The translations under genes were made by a program, and so were the position numbers. From an uncultured Actinomycetes bacterium (GTDB lineage Bacteria > Actinomycetota > Acidimicrobiia > Acidimicrobiales > RAAP-2), in contig CAITOG010000068.1 in the NCBI GenBank assembly GCA_903893955.1, positions 1 through 7,562 on the forward strand: a DNA stretch of 7,562 nt. Direction: 5' to 3'. Each line of letters starts with the position of its first letter. Position 1 is the stretch's first letter. Shown in pieces: positions 1 through 5,836 of this stretch. A model generated the notes under the pieces. The model did no database searches, had not been told where the DNA came from, and worked only from the letters and a program-made list of their open reading frames with translations.

Positions 1-1145
1 AGCTCGAAGAGCGCACGATCGTGCTCCTCGTTCGAGACGCGCTCGTGCAGGTGGGCGAAGCCCACAGCTGCGAGCGCAGCGAGATCATCCCGTTCAGCGA
101 TGCTCGCCAGCAGCCGAGCCAGCTCTCGGGGCGAGCCGCCGATGAGCAGATCCTCGCCGTCGACTCCCCCGACGGTTGCGGCCGACGGCATCGCTGCGAC
201 CACGGGGGTGCGGGTCGCCCACCCCTGGACGATCCCGTTCTTGACACCCTTCGCCTGAAAGTCGGGCACCAGGGTGCACACAGCCGAGGCGTAGAGCGGG
301 CGAAGATCTGCGACCGCGCCCATCAGGTCGACGTGGTCTGACCTCCGCTCGGTGAGCACAGGCAGATAGCCCGGCTGCGAGATGATCCGAAGCCGCATGC
401 CCGCAGGCCACCCCAGCAGCGTCAGCTCGTCGATGATCTCGCTGACGCCGACGGCACTGCGCTCGAGCATGCAGTTGGCGACCATGATCACGTCGAGGGG
501 CCCAGCGTCGATCGCCGGCGTCGCTGGTTGGGCCCAGTAGCCGAGGTCGAACGCGTGGGGAACGACGATGGTCTCGAGACCGAGCACCCGCTTCGTGACG
601 GGCACCTCTGCCTGGCTGAGCACCACTGCCACCGAAGCCTGTCGGGCCGCGCGTCGCCGCCCCCGTCGCAGCAGCGTCGAGATGACCGGAGGCACGCCAG
701 AGCGAGCAGGCGAGTTCCAGTGCGCCACATGCTCCTCGGAGAAGTAGGCCGTCGGTGCCAGGTCAGCCACCGCGTCGACCAGCTCTGGCCGGCGACGAAG
801 CAACGCGATGATGACGTCAGGACGCGCCGAGCGCACCTCGTGGCGCAGCTGGCGCTCCTGGCGATTGAGGCCGAGACGGCCGAGCGTCACCTTGAGGGCT
901 CGCCGCACACGGTCTCGGCGACCACCTACCTCGCTGTCGCGGCGCTCGTCGATCCGGAGGTCGTAGTCCGGGGCCTCCTCTGACCCCGGGCTCGCCAGCG
1001 CGATCGCCAGCACGTCGTAGCGAGAACGAAGTGCTTCGATGATCCGAGCGTTGCGTTGGACGAAACCGTCGGCGATCGATGCGCCAGCCGCCCAGAAGCC
1101 AGCGACCACCACCTTGGGGCGGTCCTGCCTAAGGTCGCTGCCCAC
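1..1145 (-). CDS. Glycosyltransferase, GT4-like fold (C-terminus cut by window edge)
   Basis: This is an open frame of 381 codons with no stop before the left edge, so the end of the protein lies outside the window. The start is a GTG at 1145-1143, six bases after a strong GAGGAGGG ribosome binding site that lies inside the preceding gene. The N-terminus has a Rossmann-type strand (KVVVAGFW, residues 11-18). The C-terminal half resembles GT-B glycosyltransferases of the Glyco_trans_1_4 type: a VADLRPLYASA segment (278-288), then KGVKNGIVQGWATRTPVVAA (299-318), where the nucleotide-sugar site lies in this family, then DGEDLLIGGSP (329-339). The Glu usual in the K-x-x-E-A-M segment is Gln307, and no classical E-x7-E pair is present. 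It probably transfers a sugar from a nucleotide donor in the cytoplasm to a glycan, lipid or natural product; the acceptor is unknown. It overlaps the upstream small gene by 17 bp and is probably co-transcribed with it. The family assignment is fairly secure; the substrate is not. Confidence 0.82.
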   Translation of the reverse strand, partial: MGSDLRQDRPKVVVAGFWAAGASIADGFVQRNARIIEALRSRYDVLAIALASPGSEEAPDYDLRIDERRDSEVGGRRDRVRRALKVTLGRLGLNRQERQLRHEVRSARPDVIIALLRRRPELVDAVADLAPTAYFSEEHVAHWNSPARSGVPPVISTLLRRGRRRAARQASVAVVLSQAEVPVTKRVLGLETIVVPHAFDLGYWAQPATPAIDAGPLDVIMVANCMLERSAVGVSEIIDELTLLGWPAGMRLRIISQPGYLPVLTERRSDHVDLMGAVADLRPLYASAVCTLVPDFQAKGVKNGIVQGWATRTPVVAAMPSAATVGGVDGEDLLIGGSPRELARLLASIAERDDLAALAAVGFAHLHERVSNEEHDRALFE

Positions 1146-1332
1146 CCGTCGCCCTCCTCAGGGCGAGGCCCATCGTGACAGCGACGCCTGCGAGCAGGAC
1201 CCACCACGAGGCCACGACTCGACCGACCGCCCACGCGCAGACCAGGGTGACCACCACACCCGCCGCCAGGATCCAATCGTCCCCGACCACGAACTCGACC
1301 ACGCCAGCCAGGAACCTGCGGAGCAGCGTCAT
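1129..1332 (-). CDS. Small two-helix membrane protein (67 aa), partner of the COG4280-type protein
   Basis: This is a 67-aa hydrophobic protein. A short basic N-terminus (residues 1-9) is followed by the polar signature FVVGDDW (14-20), then two predicted membrane helices at about 21-41 and 43-58, and a basic tail. The start is the ATG at 1332-1330, which overlaps the stop of the upstream membrane protein gene as ATGA. There is no clear ribosome binding site before it, so translation by reinitiation is likely. An in-frame ATG further upstream (1434) would lie inside the neighbouring gene and add an arginine/histidine-rich stretch typical of shadow reading, so it was not chosen. From memory, small proteins with a similar F-x-VGDDW signature occur beside COG4280 membrane proteins in other bacteria; this could not be checked here. 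No function is known. A role as an accessory subunit of the adjacent putative transporter is inferred from coupling and membrane location. Confidence 0.78.
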   Translation of the reverse strand: MTLLRRFLAGVVEFVVGDDWILAAGVVVTLVCAWAVGRVVASWWVLLAGVAVTMGLALRRATGGQRP

Positions 1333-2102
1333 GCGGTCACCCGTTGCTTGGTCCTCAGCCACGCGATGGTCAGCGCCGTCGAGACAGCGACGGCGGCGAT
1401 GATGCCAAGGAGCGCTGCATCGGAGCCTGGCCACCGTGCCCCGACGCCTTCGCCTGCCCAGAAGATCCCGAACGAGGTCAGCATGACCCCCACGATCATC
1501 TTGAGGCTGTTCTCTGGTACCCGGGCCAACGGTCGATGGACGACGACGCCGACGATCACGACCAGGAGGACTGCAGCGAGCGCGCCAAGCGCCGCCAGGC
1601 CGACCCGGTGCTGGGTGGCGCCGAAGGTCACCACGATGAAGGCGACCTCGAGGCCCTCCAAGAGGACGCCTTTGAACGCGACAGCGAACCCCTGACCATC
1701 GATGCCTTCGCTCGGCGTGCTGCCCCCGAGTGCGGCGACCTCGTCAGCGAAGATCTGGTCCTCGTCGTGGAGCGACTTGAACCCGCTCGCCCGCAGGATC
1801 GCCTTCCTCAGCCACTGGAGGCCGAAGACCAGCAGGAGCGAGCCGATGATGAGCCGGAGCACGCCGATCGGCAGCTTCGACAAGAGCGGCCCGAAGCCGA
1901 CGATGATGATCGCCAACGCCGCCAGCGCCGCGGCGACGCCAAGCAGAGCGGTGCGCCAGCCCTTCGTCACCCCGACTGCGAGCACGATGGTGAGCGCCTC
2001 GACCATCTCGACGAGGCTCGCGGCGAAGGCTGCGAGGACCAAGAGGCTTGCGGACACGTCGCAATCGTGGCACAGCGGATGGCACGAGAGCGTGCCCGAC
2101 AT
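1329..2102 (-). CDS. COG4280-type seven-helix membrane protein, putative cation transporter with duplicated E-x-x-E motif
   Basis: The protein is 257 aa, with about seven hydrophobic helices at roughly 18-44, 52-74, 79-98, 139-162, 167-188, 199-217 and 228-249. A charged loop separates the two halves. The halves are tandem copies: VEMVE (31-35) matches LEGLE (148-152), G44 matches G161, P78 matches P196, FG 93-94 matches FG 211-212, and W97 matches W215. Three helices per repeat implies inverted topology, as in the LysE, GDT1 and FTR1 transporter groups. LEGLE resembles the REGLE iron-binding motif of FTR1/EfeU, but the Arg is absent. This suggests a cytoplasmic-membrane cation transporter; the substrate is inference. 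The ATG at 2102 follows GAGGCGAGGG, and an in-frame TGA (2126-2124) closes the frame upstream. The resulting N-terminus carries C7, H8, C11, H12 and C14. A GTG at 2057 would remove this stretch but has no visible ribosome binding site. It is the first gene of a coupled minus-strand operon. Confidence 0.8.
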   Translation of the reverse strand: MSGTLSCHPLCHDCDVSASLLVLAAFAASLVEMVEALTIVLAVGVTKGWRTALLGVAAALAALAIIIVGFGPLLSKLPIGVLRLIIGSLLLVFGLQWLRKAILRASGFKSLHDEDQIFADEVAALGGSTPSEGIDGQGFAVAFKGVLLEGLEVAFIVVTFGATQHRVGLAALGALAAVLLVVIVGVVVHRPLARVPENSLKMIVGVMLTSFGIFWAGEGVGARWPGSDAALLGIIAAVAVSTALTIAWLRTKQRVTA

Positions 2103-2182
2103 CCCTCGCCTCGTTGCGGGTGTTCATTAGCATCAAAGGTCGAATGCGCACCGCTGGTGCACACCAAGCAGAAGGAGCAGTC
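2103..2182. promoter_or_regulatory. Divergent intergenic region with an imperfect inverted repeat
   Basis: These 80 bases separate two divergently transcribed genes, so promoters for both directions must lie here or within the neighbouring 5' ends. The region is AT-richer than its surroundings near 2121-2145. An inverted repeat spans 2145-2163: GCACC, GCT, GGTGC, extended by two further pairs after one mismatch. It lies about 20 bases upstream of the aquaporin start and could be a regulator site or a small leader hairpin. No convincing -35/-10 pair could be assigned on either strand. The minus-strand ribosome binding site GAGGCGAGGG lies at the left border (2103-2112). The plus-strand site GAAGGAG lies at the right border (2171-2177). 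Confidence 0.4.
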
Positions 2183-2926
2183 ATGCCACTCAGTCGAAAG
2201 CTCGCAGCCGAGGCCCTCGGTACCGCGATCCTGGTCTTCTTCGCCTGTGGCGTCGCGACCCTCAGCTTCGGAAAGGGCTTCTCGTTCTCGGGGCTCCTCC
2301 CGAACTCTGCCGGCATCCTGGCCACCGCCTTGGCCTTCGGCCTGGTGCTGATGGGCCTGATCTACGCCATCGGAGCTGTGTCAGGGTGCCACGTGAACCC
2401 AGCCGTGACCATCGGCGCGCTGGTCGCCGGACGCCTGAGCTTCATTGAGGCAGTCGGCTACTGGGTCGCCCAGTTCGTCGGCGGCATCGTCGGCGCCCTC
2501 GCCCTGTGGGGCGTCTTCTCCGGGTCGCCGATGTACAGCCGCACGAAGACCGGTCTTGGCACCGACGGGTACGGCAGCGCCTCGATGACCCACCTCGGCA
2601 TGGGCCACGCCTTCTTGATCGAGGTGATCATGACGGCAGTGTTCATCTTCGTGATCCTCTCGGTCACCCACAAGCTCGGCACTGCAGTCGCTGCTGGTGT
2701 GGCGATCGGCTTCACCTTGACCTTCATCCACCTGATCGGCATCCCGCTCACCGGCACCTCGGTCAACCCCGCACGAAGCCTCGGCCCGGCACTCGTGGTC
2801 GGCGGTGAGCCACTCAAGCAGGTCTGGCTCTTCATCGTCGCCCCGCTCATCGGTGGCGTCGTCGGCGCATTGGCGCACATCGGCGTCTACGGCCGCTCCC
2901 ACGATGAGGTCGAGACCGCAGTCTGA
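2183..2926 (+). CDS. aqpZ: Aquaporin Z-type water channel
   Basis: This 247-aa protein of the MIP family has the usual AqpZ length and six membrane helices. It carries both half-helix motifs: HVNPAV (residues 70-75) and SVNPARS (193-199). By alignment to E. coli AqpZ, the selectivity filter positions are Phe52, His183, Thr192 and Arg198. This is the narrow orthodox water-channel set rather than the wider glycerol-facilitator set, so fast water flow across the cytoplasmic membrane is the expected role. The start is the ATG at 2183, five bases after GAAGGAG, and it gives the typical N-terminus RKLAAEALGT. A longer upstream reading of the same frame is rejected because it runs through the intergenic region. 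It is divergent from the COG4280-type operon and is followed by a strong hairpin, so it is probably monocistronic. It may respond to osmotic change, but no regulator is visible. Confidence 0.95.
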   Translation: MPLSRKLAAEALGTAILVFFACGVATLSFGKGFSFSGLLPNSAGILATALAFGLVLMGLIYAIGAVSGCHVNPAVTIGALVAGRLSFIEAVGYWVAQFVGGIVGALALWGVFSGSPMYSRTKTGLGTDGYGSASMTHLGMGHAFLIEVIMTAVFIFVILSVTHKLGTAVAAGVAIGFTLTFIHLIGIPLTGTSVNPARSLGPALVVGGEPLKQVWLFIVAPLIGGVVGALAHIGVYGRSHDEVETAV

Positions 2927-2962
2927 CCCCCTCGTTGGCGGCACTGCCGCCCGCGCAGTCAC

Positions 2963-2996
2963 CAACCGCCCGTCGACCAAGGTCGGCGGGCGGTTG
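2963..2996 (+). terminator. Strong hairpin after the aquaporin gene, probable terminator without U-tract
   Basis: A perfect 10-bp stem, CAACCGCCCG (2963-2972) with CGGGCGGTTG (2987-2996), encloses a T-G wobble pair and a second inner stem, CGACC/GGTCG (2974-2978 and 2981-2985). The apex is therefore very short. It starts 37 bases after the aquaporin stop and ends 32 bases before the PPK2 start. No T-run follows, so it is not a canonical intrinsic terminator. Tail-less hairpins are often proposed as terminators or RNA 3'-end stabilisers in high-GC actinomycetes. It is nearly symmetrical, but no gene converges on it from the minus strand. Confidence 0.7.
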
Positions 2997-3028
2997 CGCG
3001 TCCGGCCGCTGGCGTTGAGGATGGACCG

Positions 3029-3811
3029 ATGGCACTCTCGCTCGCCGACGTCGATCTGTCGTCCAAGCTGACCAAAGCAGAGTCCGAGGTCCGCCTGGCG
3101 GCGCTGCAACGACATCTGCTGCACCTCCGGCTCGTCTGCGCTGGGCTGATCGGCGACGGTGAGCTCGGCCCCCCGGTCCTCGTCCTCTTCGAGGGATGGG
3201 ACGCCGCAGGGAAGGGCGGCGCGATCCGGCGGCTCGTCGCACACATCGATCCTCGTCATGTCAGCGTCACAGGGTTCGGGACCCCGACCTCGCGTGAGTT
3301 GCGGCACCACTTCTTGTGGCGCTTCTTCCCCCACCTCCCTGGGCGCGGTGGCATGAGCGTCTTCGACCGCACCTGGTACGGGCGGGTCCTCGTCGAGCGA
3401 GTCGAAGGGTTCGCCGAGCCGGCCGCATGGCAGCGTGCCTACGGGGAGATCAATGACCTCGAGCGGGCGCTCAGCGACGAGGGCATGGTCATCGTCAAGC
3501 TCTTCCTCCACATCTCCGATGACGAGCAGCTTCGTCGCTTCGAGGATCGACGGGCCGACCCGCTCAAGTCATGGAAGCTCACCGACGAGGACTGGCGAAA
3601 CCGATCGCAGCGCGCCGCGTACGAGGAGGCGATCGACGACATGCTCGCCCAGACGAGCACCCCCTCGGCACCGTGGTCGGTCATCGCAGCCAACTCAAAG
3701 CACCTCGCCCGGGTGACGGTCCTCGAGCACGTCATCGAACGGGTCGAAGAGGGGATGCGAGCAGCGGGGATCGAGCCACCTGCCTCGCAAGGCCTCGACT
3801 TCGGTCCCTAG
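3029..3811 (+). CDS. ppk2: Polyphosphate kinase 2, class II-like single-domain nucleotide phosphotransferase
   Basis: This 260-aa cytoplasmic enzyme of the PPK2 family moves phosphate between polyphosphate and nucleotides. The Walker A motif is GWDAAGKGG (56-64) and the Walker B-type motif is FDRTWYGRVLVERVEGF (112-128). The lid region follows, and the C-terminal part contains EDWRNRSQ and TSTPSAPW, which match PPK2 proteins in order and spacing. The segments RHHFLWRFFPHLPGRG (92-107) and WYGRVLVERVEGF look most like the catalytic half of polyphosphate:AMP phosphotransferases (class II). AMP to ADP is therefore the best guess; class cannot be fixed without alignment. Known class II enzymes are often two-domain and about 500 aa, whereas this one has only a single domain. 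The ATG at 3029 follows GAGG at 3017-3020 with an 8-base spacer. It is flanked by a hairpin upstream and a 47-base gap downstream, so it may be its own unit or may lead the following operon. Confidence 0.92.
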   Translation: MALSLADVDLSSKLTKAESEVRLAALQRHLLHLRLVCAGLIGDGELGPPVLVLFEGWDAAGKGGAIRRLVAHIDPRHVSVTGFGTPTSRELRHHFLWRFFPHLPGRGGMSVFDRTWYGRVLVERVEGFAEPAAWQRAYGEINDLERALSDEGMVIVKLFLHISDDEQLRRFEDRRADPLKSWKLTDEDWRNRSQRAAYEEAIDDMLAQTSTPSAPWSVIAANSKHLARVTVLEHVIERVEEGMRAAGIEPPASQGLDFGP

Positions 3812-3858
3812 CAGTCGCGCTCTGGCACTGTGGTGACGACTCTGCGAGAGTGGCGGAC

Positions 3859-4821
3859 GTGACGACGACCCCACCTCGCTACGGCATCACCATCCCCTTC
3901 GACGGCATCTCCTTGGCTGACCACCGTTCCTGGTACCGCCAGCTTGCCGAGCTCGGCTACACCGATGTCTGGTCTGCAGAGGTCGATGGCGCCGACGGCT
4001 TCACGCCGCTGGCCCATGCCGCCGCGGTGGAGCCCCGCTTGAACCTCGGCGTCGCCATCGCCCCCGCCTACACCCGTGGCCCGGCGCTGCTGGCCCAGAC
4101 GGCAGCGTCGATGGCAGAGCTCGCTCCTGGTCGCTTCACCTTCGGCCTCGGGGCCTCGAGCCCGGTGATCGTCGAGCGATGGAACTCGATCCCGTATGAC
4201 AAGCCGTTCCAGCGGACCAGAGACACGCTTCGCTTCATGAAGGCTGCTCTGGCTGGCGACAAGGTCGACGAGGCCTATGAGACCTTCACCATCCGCGGCT
4301 TCAAGTTGGCACGAGCGGTCGAGGTGCCGCCGAAGATCTTCTTGGCAGCCCTCCGGCCCGGGATGCTGCGGCTGGCTGGCACCGAGGCTGACGGCGTGAT
4401 CTTGAACTGGCTGAGCGCGGGGGATGTCGCCACGGTGCTCGCCGAGTCGGGTTCGACCGAGGTGGCGGCTCGTCTGTTCGTTGTGCCGACCGAGGATGCT
4501 GAGACTGCACGGTTCATCGGTCGACGAATGGTCACCGCCTATCTCAACGTCGACGCGTATGCAGCATTCCATCGGTGGCTCGGTCGAGGGCCGGCACTCG
4601 AGGCGATGTGGGAGGCATGGGCCGCCGGCGACCGCAAGCGGGCCCTCGAGGTGATCCCCGACGAGGTCGTCGACGATCTGATCATCCACGGCTCCTACGA
4701 GCAGTGCCGTGCTCATATCCAGCGCTATGTCGACGCCGGTGTGACGATCCCGGCACTTGCTGTGATCCCCTTCGGTGTCGATCTGGCCGAAGCCATCACC
4801 GAGCTCGCTCCGAGGCACTAG
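3859..4821 (+). CDS. LLM-class F420-dependent oxidoreductase
   Basis: A luciferase-like TIM-barrel protein of 320 aa from the chosen start. The segment GRFTFGLGASSPVIVERWN (91-109) is the hallmark of the F420-dependent LLM subgroup and lies at the cofactor phosphate site. Further family segments are RYGITIPFDG (7-16), GYTDVWSAEVDGADGF (33-48), the AIAPAYTRGP strand-loop (67-75), and LAALRPGMLRLAGTEADGV (162-180). It is expected to use reduced or oxidised F420 to reduce or oxidise an organic substrate in the cytoplasm; the substrate is unknown. The start is uncertain. GTG at 3859 has GAGAG eight bases upstream, while an in-frame GTG at 3850 would add three residues with no clear ribosome binding site. 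A far upstream in-frame ATG at 3571 overlaps PPK2 and gives an arginine-rich, non-family N-terminus, so it is rejected. It is the first gene of a tightly packed run. Confidence 0.9.
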   Translation: MTTTPPRYGITIPFDGISLADHRSWYRQLAELGYTDVWSAEVDGADGFTPLAHAAAVEPRLNLGVAIAPAYTRGPALLAQTAASMAELAPGRFTFGLGASSPVIVERWNSIPYDKPFQRTRDTLRFMKAALAGDKVDEAYETFTIRGFKLARAVEVPPKIFLAALRPGMLRLAGTEADGVILNWLSAGDVATVLAESGSTEVAARLFVVPTEDAETARFIGRRMVTAYLNVDAYAAFHRWLGRGPALEAMWEAWAAGDRKRALEVIPDEVVDDLIIHGSYEQCRAHIQRYVDAGVTIPALAVIPFGVDLAEAITELAPRH

Positions 4822-5811
4822 GTGGTCGATCGAGGACGACCAGGCGGCGTCGCCGGTGGCATCGATGCCGTGCTCGAGGCATCGGTGGTCGGCAGCTTCA
4901 CGCGGCTCGGTCCGGCACTTCGCCGCAAGAGCGCTGCCTGGCTCCCGCTCCACCGCCGTCCAGGTCGGGTCGTGGTGCTGACCGGTGCCTCATCGGGACT
5001 CGGCCGGGCCGCCGCGGAGCAGCTCGGCGAGCTGGCGATGACGGTGGTCTGCGTCGGCAGAGACGCCGAGCGGACCGAAGAGGCGGCGGCGGCGGTCACC
5101 CGGGCGGGCGGTACAGGCATCGCCGAGCTCTGCGATCTTGCAGACCTCGATACGACCGCCGCGCTCGCCGCCAAGCTGGCTGCTGATCTCGACCACATCG
5201 ACGTGCTGATCCACAACGCCGGCGCGCTGCTCCAGGACCACACCACCACCACCGCCCGTGGACACGAGGTCACCCTCACGGTCCACCTCCTCAGCCCGCA
5301 TCTCCTGACGTCGCGGCTCCGAGCGACGCTCGATGCTGCGGAGCAGGCCAAAGTCCTGACCATGACCTCGGGCGGGATGTACACCGAGCGCTTCGACCTC
5401 GAACACCTCGAGATGGGTCCGGACGGCTACCGGGGCTCGGTGGCCTATGCCCGTGCCAAGCGGGCCCAGGTGGTCTGGACGTTGGCCGAGCAGGCACGCC
5501 AGCCTGCCGGGGGGATCGACTTCTCGCTGGTCCATCCTGGGTGGGCCAAGACCCCGGGTGTCGCGAGCTCGCTCCCCACCTTCGATCGACTGCTCGGTCC
5601 GCTGCTCCGCTCCCCTGGCGAAGGTGTCGACACGCTGTGCTGGCTCGCGAGCCTGGAGCCCGGGGACCCACCGGGCGGACAGCTGTGGTTGGACCGGGCC
5701 CCCCGGAGCCTCTTCAAGCTCCCCTCGACTCGCGTCGACGATGCCACGCTGGCGAGACAGGGCGACGAGCTGCTGGCATGGCTCGACGAGGTCACCGCAC
5801 CGGGCAGCTGA
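4822..5811 (+). CDS. Short-chain dehydrogenase/reductase, DHRS12-like
   Basis: This 329-aa SDR begins with a GTG immediately after the preceding TAG. The ribosome binding site GAGG (4812-4815) sits in the last codons of the upstream gene, six bases before the start. The fold motifs are TGASSGLG (54-61) for the dinucleotide, GRD (79-81), whose Arg80 favours NADP(H), and NAG (132-134). The catalytic residues are Ser183 in TSGGMY, Tyr209 and Lys213 in YARAK. The long Ser-to-Tyr spacing, the segment HPGWAKTPGV, and a LWLDRAPRS-like tail match the DHRS12 group rather than classical 250-aa SDRs. An N-terminal extension of about 48 residues precedes the Rossmann fold, as in DHRS12. His155 stands where many SDRs have the tetrad Asn; this may be normal in this subgroup. 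The substrate is unknown, probably a hydrophobic ketone or alcohol. Its position between LLM and amidase genes indicates co-transcription. Confidence 0.9.
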   Translation: MVDRGRPGGVAGGIDAVLEASVVGSFTRLGPALRRKSAAWLPLHRRPGRVVVLTGASSGLGRAAAEQLGELAMTVVCVGRDAERTEEAAAAVTRAGGTGIAELCDLADLDTTAALAAKLAADLDHIDVLIHNAGALLQDHTTTTARGHEVTLTVHLLSPHLLTSRLRATLDAAEQAKVLTMTSGGMYTERFDLEHLEMGPDGYRGSVAYARAKRAQVVWTLAEQARQPAGGIDFSLVHPGWAKTPGVASSLPTFDRLLGPLLRSPGEGVDTLCWLASLEPGDPPGGQLWLDRAPRSLFKLPSTRVDDATLARQGDELLAWLDEVTAPGS

Positions 5812-5836
5812 GCCACTGAGGTGCTAGTCAAGGGCA

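Noticed and set aside
528..983. A 151-codon plus-strand frame inside the glycosyltransferase region
   Set aside because: The minus-strand frame here is continuous for 381 codons with glycosyltransferase motifs; the plus frame has none.
1344..2351. A 335-codon plus-strand frame across the membrane-protein gene and the divergent promoter region
   Set aside because: It is antisense to a well-supported membrane protein and overlaps the aquaporin start. It translates to a charged, repetitive sequence with no domain.
2381..3511. A 376-codon open frame on the minus strand
   Set aside because: It runs antisense through both the aquaporin and PPK2 genes, which are certain by motif. Its composition is Asp/Glu/Arg-rich with no recognisable domain, as expected for a shadow frame in high-GC DNA.
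3571..3858. An N-terminal extension of about 96 residues on the F420 oxidoreductase
   Set aside because: It overlaps the PPK2 coding region in another frame and is Arg-rich. The family similarity begins only after 3859, so the internal GTG start is preferred.
3812..3858. A possible terminator hairpin between ppk2 and the F420 oxidoreductase gene
   Set aside because: Only a bulged stem of about seven pairs (GCAGTCG with CGAC-TC-TGC) can be drawn, with a long loop and no T-run. This is too weak to call.
3808..4953. A 381-codon open frame on the minus strand
   Set aside because: It is antisense to the F420 oxidoreductase gene and the start of the SDR gene. It has low-complexity charged composition and no family features.
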